The notes below the pieces were generated by a model. It had not been told where the DNA came from. It saw only the letters and a program-made list of their open reading frames with translations, and searched no databases. A stretch of DNA of 64,000 bases from contig OX579638.1 in the NCBI GenBank assembly GCA_951230915.1, positions 25,872,696-25,936,695 of the forward strand, read 5' to 3'. Shown here piece by piece: positions 10,377 through 64,000 of the stretch. How positions within the stretch are numbered: the stretch's first letter is position 1; each line of letters opens with the position of its first letter. The position numbers were made by a program, and so were the translations under genes. This stretch comes from Antitrichia curtipendula. Its lineage: Eukaryota > Streptophyta > Bryopsida > Hypnales > Leucodontaceae.

Positions 10377-13300
10377 ATGTCTACCGTAACAGTGCCGCCG
10401 TATCTCAACATGGCGGAGGACGTTCATGGCCTCTATAGGGCATTCAAAGGTTTGTACTCTGTTCTTCATTGATTTTGGTGATTCAAAATTTGACCCAATC
10501 TGAATTATAATTTTCACAACATGAGAAATGAAACCATGAATCCTTAGTCCTTCAGGAATTAATCGATAGCGTAAAATCTTGCTCACAGATTAGATCCTGC
10601 TAGTCTGATAACAGTCAGTCGAATTCTAGACTGGACAATTTTTCAAAGGTTTATGAAGACACAGCAAAGTTCTGATTCATATTCGAGGTAGTTGTTTCAA
10701 TCTTGGTCAATCACGCAACTTAAAAGGGTCATGAATTGCACTTTTGACAGGTTTCGGTTGTGATGAGAAGAAAGTTATCCAAATCCTTGCGCACAGGACT
10801 CAATTACAGCGTGTTGCAATAGCGGATGCATACAACGCACAACATGGAGAGAGCATTCACAAACGCCTCAAATCTGAGCTTCACGGCAAACTGGAGGTAG
10901 TTACGTGAGCATGAATTGAAGCTTTTTCATGACATAGTTGACATAAGTGGTCCAATCTGTACACTATTTTCCTTCGTGATGACTATCAGTGAGACATGTT
11001 TGTTTGGAGGGACCAGCTCAATCCCTAAGTGCCCAAAGCTAGAAATAAGAATTACGCTTCAAAAATTAATGGTCAATTATAGTAACTTTCAAAACATGTT
11101 TCAATTGTTGAAAAATATAGGTGTGGTTTCTTCTTTCTGTTGCTACATTTTTTTACCTTCTGTGAAGGTTTAATAATTATCTATTTCAACTACCATAGAC
11201 ATGGAAGCCGCCAGTTTTGACCTTTTGGGTTAAGATGCTTGGTAATAACCGTTTTGCCTAATTGATTCTTCAGAAAAGGGGTTTGCTATAGATGTTGCAT
11301 TGATCGCCGTATTTGCAAAACTAGCGAAGTTCAAGAAATGGGCACTTTTTCAGATGCCTATCTGGAACTTCAGACATTAGCTATTCAGTTGTGGTTGTAG
11401 TTTTGAGAGCTTGGTGTACTTGAATTCTTAAATTTTGGCGTTCTGAAAGGACCATATTTGTTGGAACGTCAGTTTATTTTGTTGCATCTTGTAGACAGCG
11501 ATCCGTTTATGGATGATGGGACCTGCACAAAGGGATGCGATTTTGGTATACGAGTCAACGCACGGGTTGGGCACCAAAGATCGGGCATTGATTGGCATCA
11601 TCTGCACCCGGACTCCATCACAGATTTATGAAATCAAGCAAGCTTATCATTCGATGTATCAACAACCCCTGGAGCGGCAAATTGATGGTGATACATCGGG
11701 AGATTACAGAAAGGTGAGTGTCAGGATGAGAATGTCCCTTTCTTTGTATTGTAGTTCTTGGATGAGACACGATCATGTACATATTATCACATTCTGCTAA
11801 ATTGTAAGTCAGAACCCGGAGTGAACATTAGTCCTGTTCATGTACTTCACACGCCGATCGAGCAAAGTTGTTGATCAACAATATAATTTTTCTCGAAAGC
11901 GAACAAAGCTATGTGCATTTTTTCCTGCGTTATATATCCAATTCCACATATATGATCTTAAATATTACATGCATTGCGAGTCGTATGTGATCATTAAGCT
12001 AGAGGCTACCCACCCGGACTTTCCAAAGATCTTTGATGATCGTTTTGGTGTAAGAACTTCGTGACAAGAATTATATGTGCTTAATGCACATTTTTTAAAA
12101 GTCATGTGCACTTTTAACATCTTTGCCGTGAAAATTTTAACAAGACATTTTGTGTGTACTTATATTTTCACTGCAGTTATTGTTAGCACTTGTGCGAGGA
12201 GCCCGCTCGGAGACTCTTGCTGTGGACCCCAACTTGGCTTTAGCGGATGCTGAGGCCTTGTACCAGGCTGGCGAATCCCGAATAGGCACAAGCGAAGATA
12301 TTATCATACACATTCTGACGACACGCAGCCCAGCGCAGTTGAACATGACATTGCAATATTACCGGCAAACTTTTCGCCGTGATTTTGAGAAGGTTGATTC
12401 TCCAACGAATTCCATGAATTATCGATAGTAAAAGTAGACTTTTGATGATCTGTTTATTAATTCAGCATTTCCATGTTCTTATAGTGATTTGGTCTTGGGT
12501 TCAGAGTTAGAAAGGTTTGGTATAATAGAGGGCGTCTGAGCTAGGGTTACTGCAGAAGGGACTTCAAATCGTGTTCCAAAACTCTACTAGGGAGAAAGAA
12601 GAAGTTTGGTTGTCTTCAATTTGATAGCAAACCTACAAATCGAAATGCGGAAAGCAGGTATTATGAAGCAGAATTTGTGAGGTCTTACGCCCGTAAATTT
12701 TGTTTACGAATAGGGGTACAGCCACTTTTCTTTCCAAATTTGTTCTCAAATTGGCACTGCACGATTCTGAGCCCAAATTCTTTTCTCCAATATACTTGCC
12801 CCTCCGAGGAGTCCAGGACGGATTCGCCTCTACTGTAGGAACCGAAAGCTTCCCCTTCTGACACCCCTAGATGAGAGAGAACTTCACTAATGTAAGTGTG
12901 CTACTTCTAAGGAGCGATTCAAAGTGTCCGGTCTTTAAATGTTTCTTCTTATGGCACAGGCGATAAAGAAGGAGACATCTGGACGTTTTGAAAACGCACT
13001 TGTGGCTGTTGTTCTGAGCACTTGTTATCCTGCCAGATACTTTGCCCAGGTACGACTCTTCTGCCATTTGTATGGATCAAACAAAAGAGGGAAGGCGAAC
13101 CCAAGAGAACAATGTGTCGCTTTAAGGCTTACTTTGTTTGGGCTCTTTCACACAATGCTATCACTACACCTTTTCCTCTAAACTGTGTATGCTACACTAT
13201 TTTGTAGGCCTTTGATACATTGTGGCATCATGTGTTAGTGTACCTATTGAAGGACTAAGCTTTGGATCTTGAGTTTGCCACTCATTGACTGGCCACTTGT

Positions 13301-13644
13301 TGCTTGATTGACGATTCATTGAAAAGCTTCAAGGCGGGACAAATTTACTTCATCGCTCCAAATTTTTGGTGTTATATTAAATCATGGATGACTCTACTAA
13401 CGTAGAACAAATAGTGTTACTGAGTTTCATTATTCGTGTGCAGGAGCTTGTTGATGCAACGAAAGGTATGGGCACGAAGGATGACGATTTGATACGAGTC
13501 ATCACCACACGCGCCGAGTTCGATATGTACTATATCAAACAGGAGTTTCAAGCCTTGACTAATAAACCTCTTGAGCAAGTGATTTCAAGTGAGACTTCTG
13601 GAGATTACCAACACTTCCTTCTCTCTGTCGTGAGAGGAATTTAA
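10377..13644 (+). CDS. Annexin (plant type), six exons, 314 aa
   Basis: Calcium-dependent phospholipid-binding protein, acting at membranes in the cytosol. Exons: 10377-10449, 10751-10896, 11495-11713, 12177-12392, 12960-13049, 13444-13644; all introns GT-AG and all phases join, giving 314 aa, the usual plant annexin length. Four annexin repeats are visible. Calcium-loop candidates, each with an acidic residue 39 residues after the T (or equivalent): repeat 1 GFGC (25-28) with E67; repeat 2 GLGT (97-100) with D139; repeat 3 RIGT (181-184) with E223; repeat 4 GMGT (256-259) with E298. ILAHR with His39 matches the conserved plant annexin motif. The N-terminus MSTVTVPPYLNMAED has no signal peptide, and its short VP-containing tail fits plant annexins. 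It converges with the dynein gene. Upstream lie telo-box motifs; a 5' UTR intron is possible but not resolved. Subfamily not assignable. Confidence 0.95.
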
Positions 13645-14953
13645 CCTTGTCGCAAATGATGATACAAATGTAATATTGATGTTTCTCTCTCTTTGTCTTG
13701 GGCGAAAAGAGGTTCTAACTTCTAGTCAGTAGAATTGCTTAGTCTCGCGGTACTTTTTGAGCAAGCTAGTATTAGAAGTACTTCTTTGACTTCGCTTTTG
13801 AAGGCGTCGGCTGACCATAGATTCCAGCTGAAGAGCTTGACTGGAATGTACGTGACGGCCTCACTCTCTCCCAGAGTTACGACTGATCACATCAGGAGTA
13901 TCTGTCGGCTATATCGACACTAAGATGTACTGTACAGTAGAGTATTCGATCGACCTTTGAGTGGTTCAGAATTTAGTGATGTGGTTCTCAAAAAATAAAA
14001 CGCTACGTTTATAGTGGCAAGTATGTGACTATGTTTCAACATTGTAGTGTCTGCCGATGAAGTAAAAATATAATATATTCATCTGTATCATCCAGCCATT
14101 CGTTGATATTATGCTTTCTACTACAATTTGAGAGGGAAATTGCGAGGGAAATTGGTTTGTGAAGTTTAAAATTTCTTGTTTTAACACGTGTTGAAATCAA
14201 GCATCCGTTTTCCACACAAGTTATAAGAAAATTTGTGAGCTGGTTACTTTGAATTTGTTTGTTGAGATCTAACCAGATTACCAACCAGGTTGATGACATA
14301 GCAGTGTAACGTCTCCAATCATCTTTTTCAGATTAATTTTGAATGAAGAACAAAACTGAATCATCTCTCTGTCCAAGCCTCCAGTCTGTGCGAGCCTTTC
14401 TTCAAGTCTCTCTGTATGCAAGTCTCTCTCTAAACTTCTCATCTTTTGCTTCCTGTGACTGAGTATGTTACGTTATTGCTTGACGTGGAAGCAGGCTCGT
14501 CTCAACTGTCAAATCAATTTATAATGTGATATCGCATCACTACATGCAATAGTTCTACCATTTTTAAAAAGGTTACAAATCATTTGCCTCGCATACTCGA
14601 ACTCGCTAAAAATCTACCAAAACGCACCACCGCTTCGAGGTGATCATCACCAGAGGCCTGACTAAACGTACCAATCCCCAAGCTCCTCCTCTCAGACACA
14701 CACCTCCACAGACGGAAATCCAATACAGAAATTGAACAAATGTCCTTTTGCGTCGATGGAAATTGAGCCCACGTCCTTGTATGTCCAAATTCCATTCCTA
14801 CTGAATCCTAGTGTATCCACTGGATATCAACTATGAAATTCTTCAATAACTCCAAATCATCAAATCGACATTTTTGTCGTTGTTGATTCGGACATTTTGT
14901 TGTTGTCAATTCGAACGTGACTGTTGAATTCAGAGGCTTTTGAAGTCGATCTT
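13645..14953. other. Convergent intergenic region (annexin and dynein 3' ends)
   Basis: Holds the 3' UTRs of two convergent genes. An AATAAA-like signal (aaaaataaaacg, about 13990) could serve the annexin. No further gene recognised; the open frames at 14036-14299 and 14580-14795 show no family features. Confidence 0.5.
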
Positions 14954-57938
<42,985 letters not shown>

Positions 57939-60900
57939 TTTTCTTAAAAGAATCAATATAGAAATTGATTTCTATAATTCTATATAAAAAATAAATTGCA
58001 TTCTAAATAAATAAAAATTAGATTGAAGAAATACTAATTCTTCATCATTTTTCATATAAAAAATATATTAAATTTTTTGGAAAGAATAATGGTCAATGGT
58101 TTAAAACAAAGCTAGAGTTTGAAGTCAATACATTAAATGTCTTTTCTTCTCTATAATTATTTAAGCATTAGCATAAGCTATATCCAATTTTATTTTGAAT
58201 TCTCTAGTAAACCCTATAATTTTTTTCAATACAAATTGATGTAATATACACATAAACGCGTAGAATCCAACCATATATTGGATTATTATGTACCATTGTG
58301 ATCTACTTCTAGATCCCATGAAAGTTTTATGAAAATTTTCAATATAACATGCATAAATTTAAAGTTAATTCTAAAATTCTTATAATATCAATGGCTCATT
58401 TCAAAAAAAAAATTTATATTTTCCTATGTCTAATAATTTTGATTTGTTAAGAAAAAAATGTTTGCAAATTTAGAGAATAATAGATGAAAATGACCTAAGT
58501 CTTGAAATTCAATGCAATTTGAAGTTTTGCACCTCATTATTTTCTATAATAATTCTTCAATCCATATCAATTAAAAAATTTACAAAGTAAGATGAAATTC
58601 AATCAATTTTAATTCATGTTCTATCAAGAAACACAATTCAAAATGATATTGAAATTTCAATTTGAAAAAATCATTATTTCGATTTTTTTATAAATAATTT
58701 ATGAGGAAAAAATCAAATTGATGAGATTTCATTTGAATTTGACCTAAAATACTAATATAACCTTAAGCTGTAAATTTTTCTTAAAAAGACCCAAAAAAAT
58801 ATTATTCTATTCAAATTATGCCAAATAAAATGTGCATTCTCTCTATACAGTACTTCCAAAGCTAGTTCTAATAAATGAGGTTGTTGTATGTCAAGCTTCT
58901 AGTGTCAAGATACACCATATAAATTGAATTAGATATGACTAATCTAAGTGTCTTAATAAAAATTTGATTTATTTTAAACTTCACTTGCAAATAATATTAT
59001 ATAAAAAATAAAAATTCAACTAAAGTTTTCAAAATAATCATTAATATTCATTGAAATAGTTTCTTTCTTTATACAAATAGATTTTTTTCTCATAGAAATT
59101 ATAATTTTGGAACATTATTTATATCATAATTAATAAATTGCTTTGAAATTAGGGTTTTAGTTGTTTTAAGTTAAAATCACCAGTATATGGAAAGATAAAA
59201 AGAATTGCATATACAATACAACCTAATATTCCATTTCATACTTCTATAACACTTGAAAAGCATGTAAATATGAAAAAACTTTTATATACTTGGAAACTAA
59301 AAAAACTTTTATGATTAACACCATTAGTTATTATGTTAGCTCCAAAAGGATTTGATACAAAAATTTGAAAATTTGAAAATTTGAAATAGATAATTTAAAT
59401 GATCCTAATGCAATTTATTTTCAAATTAAGAACTATATTTAAAAATCTATATTAAATAATTTAAAATTTAAAATTTATTTATCTTTATAATAATTTATTA
59501 TTTTTCAATAAAATATTTTTGGTCTTTCTATTTTATTTTACTAATACAATAAATATATATAACTTATATGGCATGGTATGAAGTTAATCTTTTTATATTT
59601 TGTGATCCTTCATTTTGAATAACTACCATTGCTCTGATTTTTTTTAGTTTTTAGTGATTTTCTTTAGATTTTGGAATTTTGAAAAGTTAAAATTTCAATA
59701 TCTTAAATTCTTGAATGCTATGAAAATTTAAATAAATTATTTTGAATCTTGTAGTTTATTAAATGTTAAGTTTTAAACTTTAAATTTATAGTTTATAAGT
59801 TTGTAATCTAAATAATTCTAAATTTGAAAATTACCCCCTACAAGTCTTAATGTCTTGTACTATCACTTAGAAATAAAATAGAAAGAAATAAAATATTTTT
59901 AAATAGAAATATTTATAAAAAAATAAAAAAATACTTTTCTAAATATTTGCCTAGAATTCAAATGCTCAATTATTCTCCACACTACTAATGGTGCCTAGCT
60001 AAAGTTTTCAGGGCTCCATTCTTAAATTGAAAGACCATGGCAATGGAAAACTTTCAAACGGATATTGGAGTCCAAAAAACATTAAATTTCTATTGGAAAT
60101 CACGTTTTCATTGATACTCTTCAACTATTCATTTGTAATATTATTTAAATGTAGAAAAATTTCTAAAATAATGACCAATAATATTTTTAAATGAATTTGT
60201 AACCATGAAGCGATGATTTTCTAATTTTAGAATGACCCAATAAAAAAAATGCCCCATGATGTTTGACACTATAATATAAACTTGGAAAGGTTTTCAAATT
60301 TTTTGACCATCAATTGCATTTGAAACGAAAATTTTCACTTTTTATTTTAGAATTCATGGTAATTTCAAATTTTATCTAAAATATTGTGAAACTTTTACAA
60401 CCAACAAGAAGACATGTAATTATATCTTCACAATTGAAGTCTTAACAACTATGCACTCATTATTGTCAACTTTGGAGGTGTAAGTCATGTGGACCAATAG
60501 TGGGAGTTGAACTCTATATTTTTTAACTTATAAACTCCAAAGTTGGAAATAATAAGTACACATTTGGACCCTTTCAACCTTCATATTTTTTTAATCCAAA
60601 TTCCAACCCTATTTTTAATAACTTTTGTTTTAAAAAATTAATAGAACCCTAAAGATTCCTATGGTTCATTAAGAGAACTTTTCAGTTTCCTTTCAAAACT
60701 TTTCAATTGAAAAGACAATGAATTCACTAATAAATATGTCAAGAATGCATAGTTGCAAATTGGACCCTTTCAACTTTTAATATTCTCCTTTTTAAATTAT
60801 AAATTCTTTCAACCTTTGTTACAAAACTTTTCAATTTCTTCAATTGAAAAGATATCGATCTCTTTGTGGGTTCATTTTTTTTTTTAGCAATGTCAAAGTT

Positions 60901-61439
60901 TGATTATTTTTGTTGTGGCTTCCAAAACTCTATTGATTTCATTTTGGCTTCATTCCACCATTTTTTTGTTGTGACTTCAAATAGATCCTATAGTCAAAAA
61001 GTGAACCTTATATTTGTCAAAGGTCACTCCAATAATTGACTAAAGCAATTCCAGCCTAAAAAGTCATCATTGGAATTTTATACTATGTAGCAATTTGAAT
61101 TTTGGGTTTTGTAACCATGGAGTGCTGATTTTATAATTATAGAGTGACATGCTACAAAAATTTGTATCATTATGTTCTACACTATAATTAGGCAACCAAG
61201 TTAGTAGCATAAGCTTAATTATTTAATTGCAGTGATTGTATTGTGTTAGTAGGTCACATTTATACATGACTGGGTCGATAGAAAAAAAAGTTTCTAAACT
61301 TTTTAATAAAATTAAAAAAAAAACATCTAGTTCATAGAGAAACATAAATTCAACAACTGCATTACCTCACTTTGCTCCCTAAGCCATTCACAATTTGTAT
61401 TTTAAATTGTGAAATGAAGACCTTTATATACATATAGGA
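57939..61439. other. AT-rich intergenic DNA upstream of the dynein gene
   Basis: 3.5 kb with no supported gene; only short AT-biased open frames. It must contain the dynein promoter, but I see no recognisable motif. Some stretches resemble the intronic repeat families without clear ends. Confidence 0.5.
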
Positions 61440-62020
61440 TGGTGGGAGGTGAAACAAACCATGTGGGATAGGTTAGAATTAGTAGGAACTCCTAAACCAC
61501 TCATAGTTAAATCAAAAGGAAGAATTGTGTTTGAGGTAGAATTTCAGACTTCATTTAGGTATAGAAAGATAATTTTTTCCAAAAAGCTTTGAACTAAAAG
61601 AATTGAAAATCAAGTTAAATTTCATATCCAAAAATCCGTTTGAGATTTTGAGCCTCCAATCCAAAGTTATGAACAAATTTCAGAGAGGGGTTGCAAATGA
61701 CATTTTCTATGATATTTTCAAACATTGTCTTTGAATTTTGTTCATAACTTTGGATTGGAGGCTCTAAATTTCAAACGGATTTTTAAAGATAGAAGTTAGC
61801 TTGATTTTCTTCTAAGACTTTTTATAATTAAAAATTATTTGAGAAAAGCTATTCTACTATGCCCAAATGTGGTCTGAAATTTTACTTCAAACATAATGTT
61901 TACATTTTGACAATGAGTGGTCAAGTTCTTATCTTCAAATTATACCATGATACCCTTTGAAGGTTCATGATGGACAATGAAATTCAATATAAAATGACAT
62001 CTCCACCCTCTATTCCTATT
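61440..62020. mobile_element. Foldback-type repeat, copy C
   Basis: Best-preserved member. Near the centre CCAATCCAAAGTTATGAACA (about 61657) is repeated inverted as TGTTCATAACTTTGGATTGG (about 61739). Outer arms match copies A and B: GTGGGATAGGTTAGAATTAG on the left, AAGGTTCATGATGGACAATG on the right. Non-coding. Confidence 0.55.
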
Positions 62021-62030
62021 ATCTTTTGAA

Positions 62031-62245
62031 AAGAAACAGAGCTCACCATGAAACCCCCTCCTCTGAAAACTCAATAGTCGTGCAATTTGAAAAGAAAACA
62101 ATACCCCCCCTCCTCTGAAAAATCAAAAACCGTGCAATTCAAAAAGAAAACAATACGCCCTCCAAAAAATCAATAGCCATGCAAGTAGATGTGGGATTCA
62201 AAAAGAAAACAATAGTCCGAGTGCCGTGCAATTTGAATTGAAAAA
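62031..62245. repeat. Imperfect ~55-bp tandem repeat, about four units
   Basis: Units share AAAAAGAAAACAATA and CGTGCAATTTGAA, with C-rich stretches (CCCCCTCCTCTGAAAA) in the first two. Directly follows foldback copy C. Confidence 0.55.
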
Positions 62246-63215
62246 GCTGTTAGTACAGGTGCTCCATCCACTTGAATCACCTACTTGCCTTTCAAACATG
62301 CCCATGTTGTGAGGACATTGTTGGAGAAGAAAGTCTCTATATGACGTTGTTTAGATCAAATCCTTTATATAATGCTTCTTGTTTGGGTATCCAGACTATA
62401 TGATTTGTATAATTATATCAATTTATCACTTACACTACCAATGTCTAAAAGAAATTCTTAAAGATAAGTTAATTAATGACAACCAATTGAAATGTCAATA
62501 GTGGAGCTGCTTCAATCAATCTCCTATCTATGAATGGTAAATTGATAGAAACATGTGCAGATTGAGGGCTTTGCATTCAAAGTTCCAAGATGACAGCACA
62601 AGTATCCGAATTGATGCAAATTCTATTTTCCATTGTGTAGAATTCTTAACAAGTGGAATGCCTGCTTGGATGCACAATTGAAAGTTGATGCAATTTTAAA
62701 ATAGAACATCAACCAGGCTCTTTAAGGAATTCCTTGTGGATATAATTTAATACTTGACAGATAGATAGACCTCAAAGAAGACACTTGCAATTTGAAGATG
62801 GAAGTGTTGGCTATAAATTTATTGTACTTTGATTGAATTAGTATAGTAAGGTGTCCAAAGTGGTGATTGCGGGACTATGAAGAGTAAATTATAGTCTCTC
62901 ATTAGATCATTGTTGTATTTTTGTGGAATTGAAATTTTTAGGGTTGGTTGCAAGAAGAAAATAATTGAGGAAGGAGGAAGTAAATTTGGAGATTGAGTGT
63001 TTCTGTGTACAAAATTTATTCCTTGACTACCCTACTATTAAGCTTATACATAGTTTTACACTATCATCTCTGAAGAGGCAATAACTGGCTATACATTGAT
63101 AAACCCTTAAAATTTATTTTAGATTTCAGATGGTTAAATGGCATTGGTATTTGTTTCAATGGATTCTTTGGATTTCTGGCACCTCTAAAGCCCCCCATGG
63201 TTGCAAAGTAGAACC

Positions 63216-63266
<51 letters not shown>

Positions 63267-63447
63267 AAAAATTCCAAAGGTCACTCAAATAATTGGCTAC
63301 ACTAACTTTGACCTAAAGGTTGAATTTTAGATTATTTAGTAGATATTTGGTAACACATATTTATATATTGATGGATGTAGGATGCACTAGCTATGAAAAG
63401 ACAAGTAGGCTTGATTTTATCATGGAATTTTGAGGCCATACTATGTA
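62246..63447. other. Intergenic DNA with a (TA)n microsatellite
   Basis: No gene supported. Contains a TA run at about 63216-63264 interrupted by one ATG. Open frames across it are simple-sequence artefacts. Confidence 0.5.
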
Positions 63448-63512
63448 AGCCATGAAATGAAGCCATGAAATGAAGCCATGAAATGAAGCCATGAAATGAA
63501 GTCATGACATGG
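63448..63512. repeat. 13-bp tandem repeat
   Basis: Four exact copies of AGCCATGAAATGA (63448-63499) and a fifth degenerate one. Confidence 0.9.
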
Positions 63513-63519
63513 GCATGGA

Positions 63520-64000
63520 ATCAAATAGAATCATGATGTTTCATGATTGTCTACGAGTGAAGATATGAAATAAAGGCACGTTGTCGTGATGTGGGCCATA
63601 TACTAGTTAAAAGTTAGGCATTGTACTATATCTAAGTCGGTTTCAAGTTGAGAGGTGGTTAGCCTCATTGGATTGTTAGCCTTGTTGAGTGAGTAGACTC
63701 TTGAGGCGGCTAGGGATTGGTTGGGCATTTGTCCCATATTGTTTGCAGTCTTGAGACCTTCTTGCAAGTATTTAAAGGCTTGGCTTCCTTCTTTGGAGCT
63801 TTTTTTTTGTACTTGGCTTTTTTTTTGTGATTTGGATGAACTTGGTTTGAACAAAGCCTTGTAATCTAAGTTTGGAGGAATTGAAGACAATTTAATATAT
63901 CATCACTTAATTGGGGTTATTTCTTCTTGCGAACAACCGAGTAAATTGTGGTTGTGGTCTTGCGGATTACTTTTACTTTTTGTGTTTTAAGAAGGATTAA
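63520..64000 (+). mobile_element. Possible LTR retrotransposon end, cut by the window edge
   Basis: Sequence has LTR-like order on the plus strand: a TATA-like TATTTAAAGGCTTGG (about 63768), T-rich tracts, then GCCTTGTAATCTAAGTTTGG and a TAATATATCATCA stretch. No protein domain, primer-binding site or second LTR is within the window, so this is a weak call. A 95-aa Ser/Lys-rich open frame on the minus strand (63603-63890) overlaps it and is probably chance. Confidence 0.28.

Noticed and set aside
63448..63512. CRISPR-like array
   Set aside because: A direct 13-bp tandem repeat with no spacers, in a eukaryotic genome.
63603..63890. 95-aa Ser/Lys-rich minus-strand open frame
   Set aside because: Low complexity, partly encoded by T-tracts, and overlaps LTR-like non-coding sequence; no family match recognised.

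Overview
The window reads as nuclear DNA of a seedless land plant with swimming sperm, most plausibly a bryophyte such as a moss. It carries an axonemal (flagellar) dynein heavy chain gene of more than 40 exons beside a plant-type annexin, with GT-AG introns, plant telo-box motifs and plant-style MITEs. Flowering plants lack axonemal dyneins; the moss assignment is inference, since no species marker is visible. By eye, the dynein introns and the right-hand intergenic DNA are very AT-rich, while 8-15.5 kb is less so.

Layout. 1-8.3 kb: mostly non-coding repeat-rich DNA (two copies of a diverged foldback element, a solo TA-flanked MITE, a roughly 650-bp TIR element, a Stowaway-like MITE with perfect 31-bp TIRs), plus two isolated exon-like stretches on the minus strand. 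8.34-8.73 kb: a small two-exon minus-strand gene of unknown function. 8.74-10.38 kb: the intergenic region between that gene and the annexin, with two clusters of telomere-like telo-box motifs. 10.38-13.64 kb: a complete six-exon annexin gene (314 aa), plus strand. 13.65-14.95 kb: intergenic DNA between convergent genes. 14.95-57.94 kb: one minus-strand gene, an axonemal dynein heavy chain, reconstructed here as 43 exons whose phases all join. 57.94-64 kb: AT-rich intergenic DNA with a third foldback copy, short tandem arrays and, at the right edge, an LTR-like sequence.

The dynein model gives 4181 residues with tail, linker, AAA1-AAA6, stalk with microtubule-binding tip, and C-terminal domain, provided one copy of a perfect 20-bp tandem duplication in exon 11 is discounted. 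As given, the duplication shifts the frame and creates a stop before AAA1, so the gene is either freshly broken, rescued by a cryptic in-frame splice donor, or mis-assembled at that point. Other notable points are two consecutive apparent GC-AG introns flanking exon 13, a roughly 427-bp (CA)n run 65 bp upstream of a splice acceptor, a 575-bp inverted MITE pair filling most of one intron, and a last exon whose codons are strongly GC-ending unlike the rest of the gene.

The annexin and the dynein have no evident functional link. I found no tRNA, rRNA, CRISPR array, or autonomous transposase or polymerase gene. No clearly new multi-gene system is visible; the interest lies in the dynein gene's structure and its repeat load.
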